A DNA stretch of 64,000 nucleotides from contig JAXMGT010000001.1 in NCBI GenBank assembly GCA_046347155.1, positions 1,240,001 to 1,304,000 on the forward strand. The letters run 5' to 3'. Below, in pieces: positions 50,140 to 58,351 of the stretch. The notes below the pieces were generated by a model. The model saw only the letters and a list, made by a program, of their open reading frames with translations. It did no database searches and was not told where the DNA came from. Position 1 is the stretch's first letter, and every line of letters starts with the position of its first letter. This stretch comes from RPQJ01 sp046347155 (lineage in GTDB: Bacteria > Pseudomonadota > Gammaproteobacteria > Steroidobacterales > Steroidobacteraceae). A program made the translations under genes and the position numbers.

Positions 50140-50147
50140 GTTTCAGC
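50140..50147. repeat. Right 8-bp target site duplication GTTTCAGC
   Basis: Same octamer as at 33613-33620. It contains the terC stop codon (TCA at 50143-50145 on the plus strand), so terC was left intact by the insertion. Confidence 0.8.
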
Positions 50148-51177
50148 GGCCCGTCGGGCCCGCGGGCGGGGAATCGTCTTCACGAGATTCGCCGCCGCCC
50201 GGTTTCGCCGCGAACGGGTACGCCGACTCTGGCTTGCCGCGCGGAGGAATCCACAACGACAGCGCCATCGACGCGACCAGCACGGCGGCCGTGAACGCGA
50301 GCGACCAGCCGATCGGGATCTTGTAGACGTCGAGCAGCAGCATCTTGGTGCCGATGAACACCAGGACGATCGCGAGTCCGTAGGAGAGCAGGTGGAAACG
50401 TTCCTGCATGCCCGCCAGCAGGAAATACATCGCGCGCAGGCCGAGGATCGCGAACACGTTCGAGGTGAGCACGATGAACGGGTCCGTCGTGATCGCGAAG
50501 ATCGCCGGGATCGAGTCCACCGCGAACACGACGTCGATGATCCCGATGAGCACGATCACGACCAGCAGCGGCGTCGCCATCCGTTCGCCGTTGCGAACCG
50601 TGAAGAACTTCTCGCCGTCGAAGTCCGGACTGACCTTGATGCGCCGGCGCACCCAGCGCAACGCCGGGTTCGCCTCGAGGTCGGGCTCCTGCCCGACCGC
50701 GAGCCACATCTTCACGCCGGTGAAGAGCAGGAATGCGCCGAACAGGTACAGGATCCAGTGGAAGCGGGCGATCAGCCAGGCGCCGACCAGGATCATCACG
50801 GCGCGAAGCACCAGCGCGCCGAGGATGCCGATCATCAGCACCCGCTTCTGGTACTCCGCGGGGACCGCGAAGTACGTGAACACCATCAGGAACACGAAGA
50901 TGTTGTCGACCGCGAGCGCCTTCTCGACCAGGTAGCCGGTGACGAACTCGAACGCCCGCGCGTCGGCGGCCGCGCTGCCCGCGGGCCCGCCAAGGTGCCA
51001 CCACATCCAGGCGACGAACGCGAACGAGACCGCGACCCACACGATCGACCAGATCGCGGCTTCGCGCATCGACACCCGGTGCGCACCCTGCTTTTCCATC
51101 GCGACGAAGTCCACGACCAGCGCGACGGCCACGAAGGCCGCGAACAGCGTCCACATCAGCGGGGTTCCGGTCGACAT
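50143..51177 (-). CDS. TerC family integral membrane protein (Alx-like)
   Basis: 344 aa, about eight to nine membrane helices. Typical TerC segments: EKALAVDNIFVFLMVF (about residues 84-99), VFAVDSIPAIFAITTDPFIV (about 214-233) and SNVFAILGLRAMYFLLAG. The conserved acidic residues in the VDN and VDS motifs probably bind metal. Family members Alx/MeeY export Mn2+, often co-translationally. No Mn2+ riboswitch is visible in the 48-nt gap to the neighbouring gene. The transposon inserted at its stop codon without changing the protein. Confidence 0.9.
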   Translation of the reverse strand: MSTGTPLMWTLFAAFVAVALVVDFVAMEKQGAHRVSMREAAIWSIVWVAVSFAFVAWMWWHLGGPAGSAAADARAFEFVTGYLVEKALAVDNIFVFLMVFTYFAVPAEYQKRVLMIGILGALVLRAVMILVGAWLIARFHWILYLFGAFLLFTGVKMWLAVGQEPDLEANPALRWVRRRIKVSPDFDGEKFFTVRNGERMATPLLVVIVLIGIIDVVFAVDSIPAIFAITTDPFIVLTSNVFAILGLRAMYFLLAGMQERFHLLSYGLAIVLVFIGTKMLLLDVYKIPIGWSLAFTAAVLVASMALSLWIPPRGKPESAYPFAAKPGGGESREDDSPPAGPTGR

Positions 51178-51225
51178 CGGAATCTCGTCACCTCGGTCGG
51201 GGCGCCGCGGGCCGCGGCCGGGCGG

Positions 51226-52590
51226 TCAGTCGTCGGCGCGGCCGGCGCGGCGGGCGGCCTGTTCGGCGCGGGCGGCCTCGTAGGCCTTCGCATAGGCTTC
51301 GGCGTACGGGTGCGGAATGCCCTCGGACCCGTTCTGGGCGATGACCCGGAACAGCTCCCCGTAGTGCTCCCAGTACTTCGGGCGCGGGTCCTGGCCCGGC
51401 GCAAGCGTCCGGGCGCGGCCCTGCTCGAACTGGTCCGCGACGTTCGAGGGCGCGAGCTGCCCGAGCAGGGCTTCGAGCCCCGCGCGGACGCCGGCGGCGA
51501 CCGCCGCCTCGTGTTCCTTGGTGTCGAGCAGCACGTCGCGCAGCGCCTCGACCGGTCCACCGACGCTGCGGCCATGCGACTCGAACAGCCGCGTGAGCGC
51601 CTGCTCGGTGCCCGTCGAACTCCGCAACGGGTTCGAGCCCGGGAGCGTCGAGGTCGTCTGCGGGGTCGCCGGGCCGGCGGTGCCGCGCGCGAGCTGCACG
51701 TCGGCGAGTCCAACCACCACCTCGCGCAGCAACTGGCCGGCGACCAGGGGCAGCATGGTCTGCGCCTCGGCAGAAAGCGTCGACGGATCGAGGCCTGCAC
51801 CGCGGCAGAACGCCTGGACCGCGGACTTCAGGTCCGCCCAGGAACTCGCCTGCTGGTGGAACGGCAGCGTCTGCTGCCTGGCCTCGATGCGCCGCTGCCT
51901 GCGCGCCAGCGCATCGGCGAGTTCCTGCCTCGAGACGGCGTTCGTCTTGAGCGCCCAGTCCGCAGGCGGTGACCCGGCCGGCGGCGGGGGCGGTTCGTCC
52001 GGTGGCGTACCGGGCGGCGACAGCGTCCGCGCGGGCCGAGGGGCGTCGTCCTCCACGATGCGCCGGACCGTCCGCGAGAGCTTGAGTCCGAATGCGTTGC
52101 GGATCGAGATCGAGCTCGAACTCTCGCTCGTGTCCTGCGCGACCTCGTCGCCAACCGCTTCATCGCGCGGAGAGAACAGGCTGTCGAGGTCGAGTTTGGC
52201 CCCGAGGCCGGAATCGAGGTGCTTCTCTGCCGAGTGCAGCTCCGCGGCGGCGGGCAGGAAGTCGATCCGGTCGTCGAGGCTCACGAGGATCTCGTAGTCG
52301 CCGAGGCGCAGCCGGTCGCCGTCCTGCAGTGCGACCGGACCGGTGTCCGAGACCGGCTCCTCGCCCTCGTTCAGGAAGACGCCGTTCGTGCTGCGGTCGC
52401 GCAACCAGTAGCCGCCGCTGCGGTACTCGATGTCGCAGTGGTGCCCCGACACGAGTCGCTTCTGGTCGGGCAGCACCCAGTCGTTGTCGGGCGCGCGACC
52501 AATCGAGCCGCCGTTCACGCCGAACACGCGCGCGCGGTTCTCGCCGAGGTCGCGGTACTGGTCGCTGATGACGCGTAGCTTGATGGCCAT
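51226..52590 (-). CDS. tagH: Type VI secretion-associated FHA domain protein (TagH-like)
   Basis: 454 aa from ATG 52590 with AAGGAG upstream. N-terminal FHA domain (about 25-100: GSIGRAPDNDWVLPD, VSGHHCDIEY, DRSTNGVFLN) binding phosphothreonine, a long Pro-rich/acidic linker (about 150-235) and a C-terminal helical TagH domain (about 235-430; WADLKSAVQAFCRGAGLDPS and YWEHYGELFRVIAQNGSEG). TagH is normally encoded among T6SS genes with PpkA/PppA; none is present in this window, so it is an orphan or the cluster lies elsewhere. Confidence 0.85.
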   Translation of the reverse strand: MAIKLRVISDQYRDLGENRARVFGVNGGSIGRAPDNDWVLPDQKRLVSGHHCDIEYRSGGYWLRDRSTNGVFLNEGEEPVSDTGPVALQDGDRLRLGDYEILVSLDDRIDFLPAAAELHSAEKHLDSGLGAKLDLDSLFSPRDEAVGDEVAQDTSESSSSISIRNAFGLKLSRTVRRIVEDDAPRPARTLSPPGTPPDEPPPPPAGSPPADWALKTNAVSRQELADALARRQRRIEARQQTLPFHQQASSWADLKSAVQAFCRGAGLDPSTLSAEAQTMLPLVAGQLLREVVVGLADVQLARGTAGPATPQTTSTLPGSNPLRSSTGTEQALTRLFESHGRSVGGPVEALRDVLLDTKEHEAAVAAGVRAGLEALLGQLAPSNVADQFEQGRARTLAPGQDPRPKYWEHYGELFRVIAQNGSEGIPHPYAEAYAKAYEAARAEQAARRAGRADD

Positions 52591-52637
52591 GGTCCGGGGC
52601 TCCTTGTAATATGCCTCGACCCGGGTCCGCAAGCGTC

Positions 52638-52976
52638 ATGGCCGCAAGTCACATCTACAAGATCGTCTTCCTGAACCAGGGCAAGGTCTACGAGGTCTAC
52701 GCCCGGAAGGTCAGCCACGGCGAGTTGTTCGGCTTCATCGAGGTCGAGGAACTCATCTTCGGCGAGCGTTCCGCCGTCGTCGTCGACCCGTCCGAGGAGC
52801 GCATCCAGGGCGAATTCGCGGGGGTCAAGCGGACGTTCCTGCCCCTGCACTCGGTGATCCGCATCGACGAGGTGCGCAAGTCGGGCGTGAGCAAGGTGAC
52901 TGCGGCCGAGGGGTCCAACGTCACGCAGTTCCCGTTCCCGGTCTACACGCCGGGCGAGCCCGGCAACCGGCGCTGA
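52638..52976 (+). CDS. DUF1820 family protein
   Basis: 112 aa, start ATG 52638. The family pattern IYKIVFLNQGKVYEVYARKV, LFGFIEVEELIFGE and FLPLHSVIRIDEVRKSG is complete. DUF1820 proteins are small, cytoplasmic and widespread in gammaproteobacteria; no function is established. Divergent from the TagH-like gene and 69 nt ahead of purL on the same strand. Confidence 0.88.
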   Translation: MAASHIYKIVFLNQGKVYEVYARKVSHGELFGFIEVEELIFGERSAVVVDPSEERIQGEFAGVKRTFLPLHSVIRIDEVRKSGVSKVTAAEGSNVTQFPFPVYTPGEPGNRR

Positions 52977-53003
52977 GCGCTGGCCGGGGTCCGGCCGGTC
53001 CGG

Positions 53004-53009
53004 TATCAT
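53004..53009 (+). promoter_or_regulatory. -10 box of purL with GC-rich discriminator
   Basis: TATCAT followed by TGCGCGCCCC, 36 nt ahead of the purL ATG, similar in layout to the guaB and glyA promoters. No convincing -35. Confidence 0.4.
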
Positions 53010-53045
53010 TGCGCGCCCCTGCCAGACCGGCGGCGGCCTCTACGA

Positions 53046-56000
53046 ATGCTCACACTCAGCGGCGCCCCCGCGGCCTCCGAATTCCGCCTCGCCAAGCTCC
53101 TCGCCGCGGTTCGTGAACGAACCCCGGCCGTCGGGCGCCTCGACTCGCGTTACGTGCATTTCGTCGACGTGAGCCGCGAGCTCGGCTCCGATGAACGGCG
53201 CGTGCTCGAGTCGCTGCTGCGCTATGGGCCGTCATCGTCGCCGGGCGCGCCCGCCGGCCGCCGGCTGGTCGTGGTCCCCCGGCCGGGGACCGTGTCGCCC
53301 TGGTCGAGCAAGGCCACGGACATCGCGCACGTGTGCGGCCTCGCGGCCGTGCGGCGCATCGAGCGCGGCATTGCCTGGTACCTCGATGGCGATGCGCCGG
53401 TCGCCGACGCCGACCTGCGTGCCGCGGCCGCGGTCCTGCACGACCGGATGACCGAAGCCGTGCTCGACGACGAAGGCGCGGCCGCGGTGCTGTTCGAGCA
53501 CGCCTCCCCGAAGCCGCTTGCGACCGTGCCGCTCGGCGCACACGGCCGCGAGGCCCTCGCCGCAGCCAATGCCTCGCTCGGCCTCGCGTTGTCGGACGAC
53601 GAAATCGACTACCTCGTGGACGCGTTCGGGGCACTCGGCCGCGACCCGACCGACGTCGAGCTGATGATGTTCGCGCAGGCGAATTCGGAGCACTGCCGCC
53701 ACAAGATCTTCAACGCCGACTGGGTCGTCGACGGGGAGAAGGGCGGCAAGTCGCTGTTCGCGATGATCCGCAACACGCATGCCCGGAGCCCGCAGGGCGT
53801 GCTCTCGGCCTACCGCGACAATGCCGCGGTGATCGAGGGATGGCCCGGGCGCCGCTGGTTCGCCGCGCCCGGTGGCGGTGCCTATGCGGGTGTCGACGAG
53901 CCGATCGACATCCTGATGAAGGTCGAGACGCACAACCACCCGACGGCGATCTCGCCGTTCCCCGGCGCCGCGACCGGGTCGGGCGGCGAGATCCGCGACG
54001 AGGGCGCGACCGGTCGCGGGTCGAAGCCAAAGGCCGGCCTGGTCGGCTACTCGGTCTCCAACCTGCGGATCCCGGGCGCGGTGCAGCCGTGGGAGCAGGA
54101 CCTCGGCAAGCCGGACCGCATCGTCTCGGCGCTCGACATCATGATCGAGGGGCCGATCGGCGCCGCATCGTTCAACAACGAGTTCGGGCGCCCCGGGATC
54201 TGCGGCTATTTCCGCACGTTCGAACAGCGGGTCGAGGCCGAAGGCCGCTCGCCGCTGCGCGGCTACCACAAGCCGATCATGATCGCCGGCGGACTCGGCA
54301 ACATCCGCCGGCAGCATGTCGAGAAGGCCCCGATCGTCCCCGGTGCGAAGATCGTCGTGCTCGGCGGGCCGGCAATGCTGATCGGTCTCGGCGGCGGGGC
54401 GGCATCGTCGGTCGGCGCGGGTGCGAGCTCGGCCGATCTCGATTTCGCGTCCGTGCAACGCGGCAACCCGGAGATCCAGCGTCGCGCGCAGGAAGTGATC
54501 GACGCGTGCTGGGGCCTCGGCGAGGCAAACCCGATCCTGCTGATCCACGACGTGGGCGCGGGCGGACTGTCGAACGCGGTTCCGGAGTCCGTTGCACACG
54601 ACGGACGCGGCGGTCGCGTCGACCTGCGCGCAGTCCCGAGCGACGAGCCCGGCATGTCGCCGCTCGAGATCTGGTGCAACGAGGCGCAGGAGCGCTACGT
54701 GCTGATCGTCCAGGCAGACCGGCTCGGGCGGTTCGCCTCGTTCTGCGAGCGGGAACGATGCCCGTACGCGGTGATCGGCGAGGTCACGGACGACGGACTG
54801 CTCGAGGTCGTCGACCCGCTGCACGACAACGCGCCGGTCGCGATGCCGCTCGACACGCTGCTCGGAAAGCCGCCGCGCATGACCCGCGACGTCCGGCGAC
54901 TGCCCGGGGCCGCCGACGAATTCGACGGCCGAGGCGTCGACCCGGTGGAAGCCGCGTACCGGCTGCTGCGCCTGCCGACGATTGCGGACAAGACCTTCCT
55001 GATCGCGATCGGCGACCGTTCGGTCGGCGGCATGATCAGCCGCGACCCGTTCGTCGGCCCCTGGCAGGTGCCCGTGTCCGACGTGGCCGTCACGGTCAAC
55101 GACTATTTCTCCTCGCGCGGCGAGGCGATGGCGATGGGCGAGCGTACGCCGCTCGCGCTCGTCGACGCGGCCGCGGCGGCGCGGATGGCCGTCGCGGAGG
55201 CCGTCACCAACATCGCCGCCGCGGACATCGGCCGGCTCGGCGAGGTGCGACTTTCGGCGAACTGGATGGCCGCCTGCGGCGAGCCCGGCGAGGACGCGGA
55301 CCTCTACGACGCCGTGCGTGCGGTGGGCGAGGAACTCTGCCCGGCGCTCGGGATCGCGATCCCGGTCGGCAAGGATTCGCTGTCGATGAAGACCGCGTGG
55401 CAGGCGGGCGACGGCCAGCGCCGCGTCGTCGCGCCGGTGTCGCTGGTCGTCTCCGCGTTCGCACCGGTGCGGGACGTGCGACGGACGCTGACGCCGCAAC
55501 TGCGCACGGATCGCGGCGCGACGCGGCTGCTGCTCGTCGACCTCGGGCGTGGTCGCAACCGGCTCGGCGGGTCGTGCCTCGCGCAGGTGTACGGCCGGAT
55601 CGGGCACGACGCGCCGGATTGCGACGATGCGCGTGCGCTCGTGGCGCTGTTCGGCACGATCGGCCGGCTGCGGGACGACGGGCGGTTGCTGGCCTACCAC
55701 GATCGCTCGGACGGCGGCGTGTTCGTCACGCTCGCCGAGATGGCGTTCGCCGGCCGCTGCGGCGTCGAGGTGGACCTGCCGTCCGGTTCGAATGGCGTCG
55801 CGGGGGCGCTCTTCGCCGAGGAACTCGGCGCAGTGCTGCAGTTCGAGGCGGCGCACGAGTCCGCCGTGCTCGAGGCATTCGCGCAGGCCGGTCTCGCGGG
55901 CTGCGTGCACGCGATCGGGCGCGTGACCGGAGACGACGCCGTGCGCGTCCGGGTGGGCGGCGCGCCCGTGGTCGACGAAAGCCGCACGGCCTTGCGTCGG

Positions 56001-56939
56001 GCGTGGTCCGAGACGACTCACCGGATGCAGGCGCTGCGCGACAACCCCGCCTGTGCGGACGAGGAATACGCGCGCGCGACGGACCCGGCCGATCCGGGGC
56101 TCACGGCACGTCTGACGTTCGATCCGGCCGAGGACGTGGCGGCGCCGTACGTCGCGCGCGGTGCACGCCCCCGGGTTGCGATCCTGCGCGAGCAGGGCGT
56201 GAACAGCCAGCTCGAGATGGCGGCCGCGTTCCACCGCGCCGGGTTCGAGCCGATCGACGTGCACATGACCGACCTGATCTCCGGCCGCGTGCGGCTCGAC
56301 GGGTACTCGGGCCTCGTGGCCTGCGGCGGCTTCTCCTACGGAGACGTGCTCGGCGCAGGCGAGGGCTGGGCCAAGTCCATCCTGTGGAACCCGAGGCTCC
56401 GGGAGGCTTTCGAGGCTTACTTCCGCCGCGCCGACACGTTCACGCTGGGTGTCTGCAACGGTTGCCAGATGATGGCCGCTCTGAAGGACCTGGTGCCCGG
56501 CGCGTCGCACTGGCCGCGGTTCGTGCGCAACCGCTCCGAGCAGTTCGAGGGTCGCGTCGGCCTCGTCGAAGTGCTGCAGACGCCCTCGATCTTCTTCGCC
56601 GGCATGGCCGGTTCGGTGATGCCGATCGCGGTCGCGCACGGCGAAGGGCGGGCCGAGTTTCCGGACGCAACGGCTGTCGCGGCCTGCGAATCGACCGGAC
56701 TCGTGAGCCTCCGTTTCGTGGACAACCGCGGCCGGCCGGCCATCGAGTACCCGGCGAACCCGAACGGCTCGCCGGGCGGCATCACGGGGCTCACGACCGC
56801 AGATGGGCGCGCGACGATCCTGATGCCGCACCCGGAGCGGGTCTACAGGACCGTGCAGAACTCCTGGCACCCCGAGTCGTGGGGCGAGGACAGCGGGTGG
56901 ATGCGGATGTTCCGCAACGCCCGCGCCTGGGTGGAGTGA
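53046..56939 (+). CDS. purL: Phosphoribosylformylglycinamidine synthase (large single-chain)
   Basis: 1297 aa, the length of the single-chain gammaproteobacterial enzyme. N-terminal PurS-like domain, linker, duplicated PurM-like ATPase halves (NSEHCRHKIFNADW at about residue 215, GGRVDLRAVPSDEPGMSP), and a C-terminal glutamine amidotransferase (about 1040-1297) with nucleophile Cys in GVCNGCQMM and His/Glu in PHPERVYR. Converts FGAR, ATP and glutamine to FGAM. In other gammaproteobacteria it lies next to mltF; here they are 19.6 kb apart. Confidence 0.97.
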   Translation: MLTLSGAPAASEFRLAKLLAAVRERTPAVGRLDSRYVHFVDVSRELGSDERRVLESLLRYGPSSSPGAPAGRRLVVVPRPGTVSPWSSKATDIAHVCGLAAVRRIERGIAWYLDGDAPVADADLRAAAAVLHDRMTEAVLDDEGAAAVLFEHASPKPLATVPLGAHGREALAAANASLGLALSDDEIDYLVDAFGALGRDPTDVELMMFAQANSEHCRHKIFNADWVVDGEKGGKSLFAMIRNTHARSPQGVLSAYRDNAAVIEGWPGRRWFAAPGGGAYAGVDEPIDILMKVETHNHPTAISPFPGAATGSGGEIRDEGATGRGSKPKAGLVGYSVSNLRIPGAVQPWEQDLGKPDRIVSALDIMIEGPIGAASFNNEFGRPGICGYFRTFEQRVEAEGRSPLRGYHKPIMIAGGLGNIRRQHVEKAPIVPGAKIVVLGGPAMLIGLGGGAASSVGAGASSADLDFASVQRGNPEIQRRAQEVIDACWGLGEANPILLIHDVGAGGLSNAVPESVAHDGRGGRVDLRAVPSDEPGMSPLEIWCNEAQERYVLIVQADRLGRFASFCERERCPYAVIGEVTDDGLLEVVDPLHDNAPVAMPLDTLLGKPPRMTRDVRRLPGAADEFDGRGVDPVEAAYRLLRLPTIADKTFLIAIGDRSVGGMISRDPFVGPWQVPVSDVAVTVNDYFSSRGEAMAMGERTPLALVDAAAAARMAVAEAVTNIAAADIGRLGEVRLSANWMAACGEPGEDADLYDAVRAVGEELCPALGIAIPVGKDSLSMKTAWQAGDGQRRVVAPVSLVVSAFAPVRDVRRTLTPQLRTDRGATRLLLVDLGRGRNRLGGSCLAQVYGRIGHDAPDCDDARALVALFGTIGRLRDDGRLLAYHDRSDGGVFVTLAEMAFAGRCGVEVDLPSGSNGVAGALFAEELGAVLQFEAAHESAVLEAFAQAGLAGCVHAIGRVTGDDAVRVRVGGAPVVDESRTALRRAWSETTHRMQALRDNPACADEEYARATDPADPGLTARLTFDPAEDVAAPYVARGARPRVAILREQGVNSQLEMAAAFHRAGFEPIDVHMTDLISGRVRLDGYSGLVACGGFSYGDVLGAGEGWAKSILWNPRLREAFEAYFRRADTFTLGVCNGCQMMAALKDLVPGASHWPRFVRNRSEQFEGRVGLVEVLQTPSIFFAGMAGSVMPIAVAHGEGRAEFPDATAVAACESTGLVSLRFVDNRGRPAIEYPANPNGSPGGITGLTTADGRATILMPHPERVYRTVQNSWHPESWGEDSGWMRMFRNARAWVE

Positions 56940-56942
56940 GCG

Positions 56943-57659
56943 TCAGTCGGCCCCGGCCGCACGCCCGATCGGCGTGATCCGGTCCAGCGTTTCCTCGGCG
57001 AAGAACCGGCGCACCATCATCGCCTGCTGCAGCCGTCCCTTGCGCACGAACTGCTGGTAGAGCAGGTCCTTCACCAGCTCGAGCAGGACGCTCGCCTCGT
57101 TGGCGCCGACCTCGGGCATCGACGGGGGCGGGTCCGCATCGGTGCCGAACAGCACCTTCTTCACGACGGCATAGGTGTCCTGGTCGATCTCGGCCATCTC
57201 CCGCGCCTCGGCCAGGTGGTCGAAGAGCCGGAGGCGTCCCGTCTCGCCGAGTTCAGCGTGGATGGCCTGCATGGTCCGGCGGCACATCGACGCGAACGCG
57301 TTGAAATGGCCGGCCGAGTAGCACGCGAGCGCCTCCCGGAACAGCTTCTCGCAGTCCTCGGGCAGGTACGTGAAGCTGAACTTCTCCCGGGCCCGCTCCA
57401 ACTCGACGAAATTGTTCGCCAGTTCGACGCGATTGGCGCCGTACATCTTGACGGCGAAGCGCAGGAAGACCGGTGCGTTGCAGGAATCGCAGCGGTACAC
57501 GATGCCGACCTGGCTCGGGCGGTTCGCGACGAGTTCGGCATAGGAGGGCACCGACACCGCCGTGATGTGCGAATACACCTGGCAGTGCGGGCAGTTGAGC
57601 GCGAGGCTCCGCTCCTGGTCGTGGTGCAGCCGGCCGCTGGCGTCGACGTGTACGGACAT
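56943..57659 (-). CDS. DUF4145 domain protein with N-terminal zinc ribbon
   Basis: 238 aa. Two CxxC pairs (LNCPHCQVYSH about residue 23, YRCDSCNAPV about 56) form a zinc ribbon. The DUF4145 domain follows (about 95-200; CEKLFREALACYSAGHFNAFASMCRRTMQAIHAELG), common in proteins linked to restriction and stress systems but also stand-alone. Function unknown. Convergent with purL, 3 nt apart, and divergent from nothing close. Confidence 0.8.
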   Translation of the reverse strand: MSVHVDASGRLHHDQERSLALNCPHCQVYSHITAVSVPSYAELVANRPSQVGIVYRCDSCNAPVFLRFAVKMYGANRVELANNFVELERAREKFSFTYLPEDCEKLFREALACYSAGHFNAFASMCRRTMQAIHAELGETGRLRLFDHLAEAREMAEIDQDTYAVVKKVLFGTDADPPPSMPEVGANEASVLLELVKDLLYQQFVRKGRLQQAMMVRRFFAEETLDRITPIGRAAGAD

Positions 57660-57726
57660 GGCAGTGCGTCCCCGTGAGACCGGCCCCGAGTGTAACGGAT
57701 GGCGCGTCGCGCGGGCAGCGGGCGGC

Positions 57727-58344
57727 TCAGCGGGCGAGCGTAGCGCCGTCCGGAACCGCGTCGGCCACCAGCCGGCCAGCCGCGATCCGCAGCCGGTACT
57801 CCCCCCGGTCAGTCATGGGCTGCCACCCACTGTCGACCGCGGATGCCGTCGTGGCCAGCGCCCAGGTCCCGCCGGCCGCGGCGGACGCCCAGGCGTCGGG
57901 GCGACCGCTCCCGTCGAGACGGTAGGAGCGGAGGACCCGGTCGCCGGCCGCGGACTCGAGCATGTAGAGCCTCGCGGAAGGCGCGAGCCCGAGCCGGGTC
58001 GCCCCTGGCGACCAGGCGAGCGTGCGGACGGTCATCCGCCAGCGGTCACCGGGCAGGCCGAACACCTGGACACGGCCCTCGGGCAGCCGAAGCAGCATCG
58101 CCGTGTACCGGCCGTCGCCGACGGCATCGAAGCGGAGCTCGGCCAGCGGTCGGTCCGTGACCAGCGGCTGGAAGCCGTCGAGCGCGGCCGATGCATGGAA
58201 GAGTCCCGCGGCCAGCATCGCGCACACGGTCGCGAGCGCCAGGTGACCGAGCGCGGCGGCCCGCCTCCGTGCGAGCCGGCGGCTCCACGCGAGCAACGTC
58301 GCGACGATGGCGAAGGCGACGAGCGTGAGCGCGATGCCGCGCAC
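57727..58344 (-). CDS. Hypothetical membrane-anchored protein
   Basis: 205 aa from GTG 58344, 7 nt after the hutH stop. Two N-terminal membrane helices (ALTLVAFAIVATLLAW and LGHLALATVCAMLAAGLFHA), then a periplasmic beta-rich part (YTAMLLRLPEGRVQVFGLPGDRWRMTV, RLYMLESAAGDRVLRSYRLDG). No family recognised. Likely co-transcribed with hutH. Confidence 0.65.
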   Translation of the reverse strand: MRGIALTLVAFAIVATLLAWSRRLARRRAAALGHLALATVCAMLAAGLFHASAALDGFQPLVTDRPLAELRFDAVGDGRYTAMLLRLPEGRVQVFGLPGDRWRMTVRTLAWSPGATRLGLAPSARLYMLESAAGDRVLRSYRLDGSGRPDAWASAAAGGTWALATTASAVDSGWQPMTDRGEYRLRIAAGRLVADAVPDGATLAR

Positions 58345-58351
58345 GGGGTCG

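Noticed and set aside
33485..50147. The island as an integrative element using tRNA-Ser as attachment site
   Set aside because: No integrase or recombinase is encoded, no copy of the tRNA 3' end occurs at the far border, and the borders are inverted repeats with a short target duplication.
53232..56870. A 1212-residue open frame antisense to purL, and an overlapping plus-strand frame of similar length
   Set aside because: Both are by-products of high GC and strong third-position bias. Neither shows a known domain, and purL in the true frame is recognisable over its whole length.
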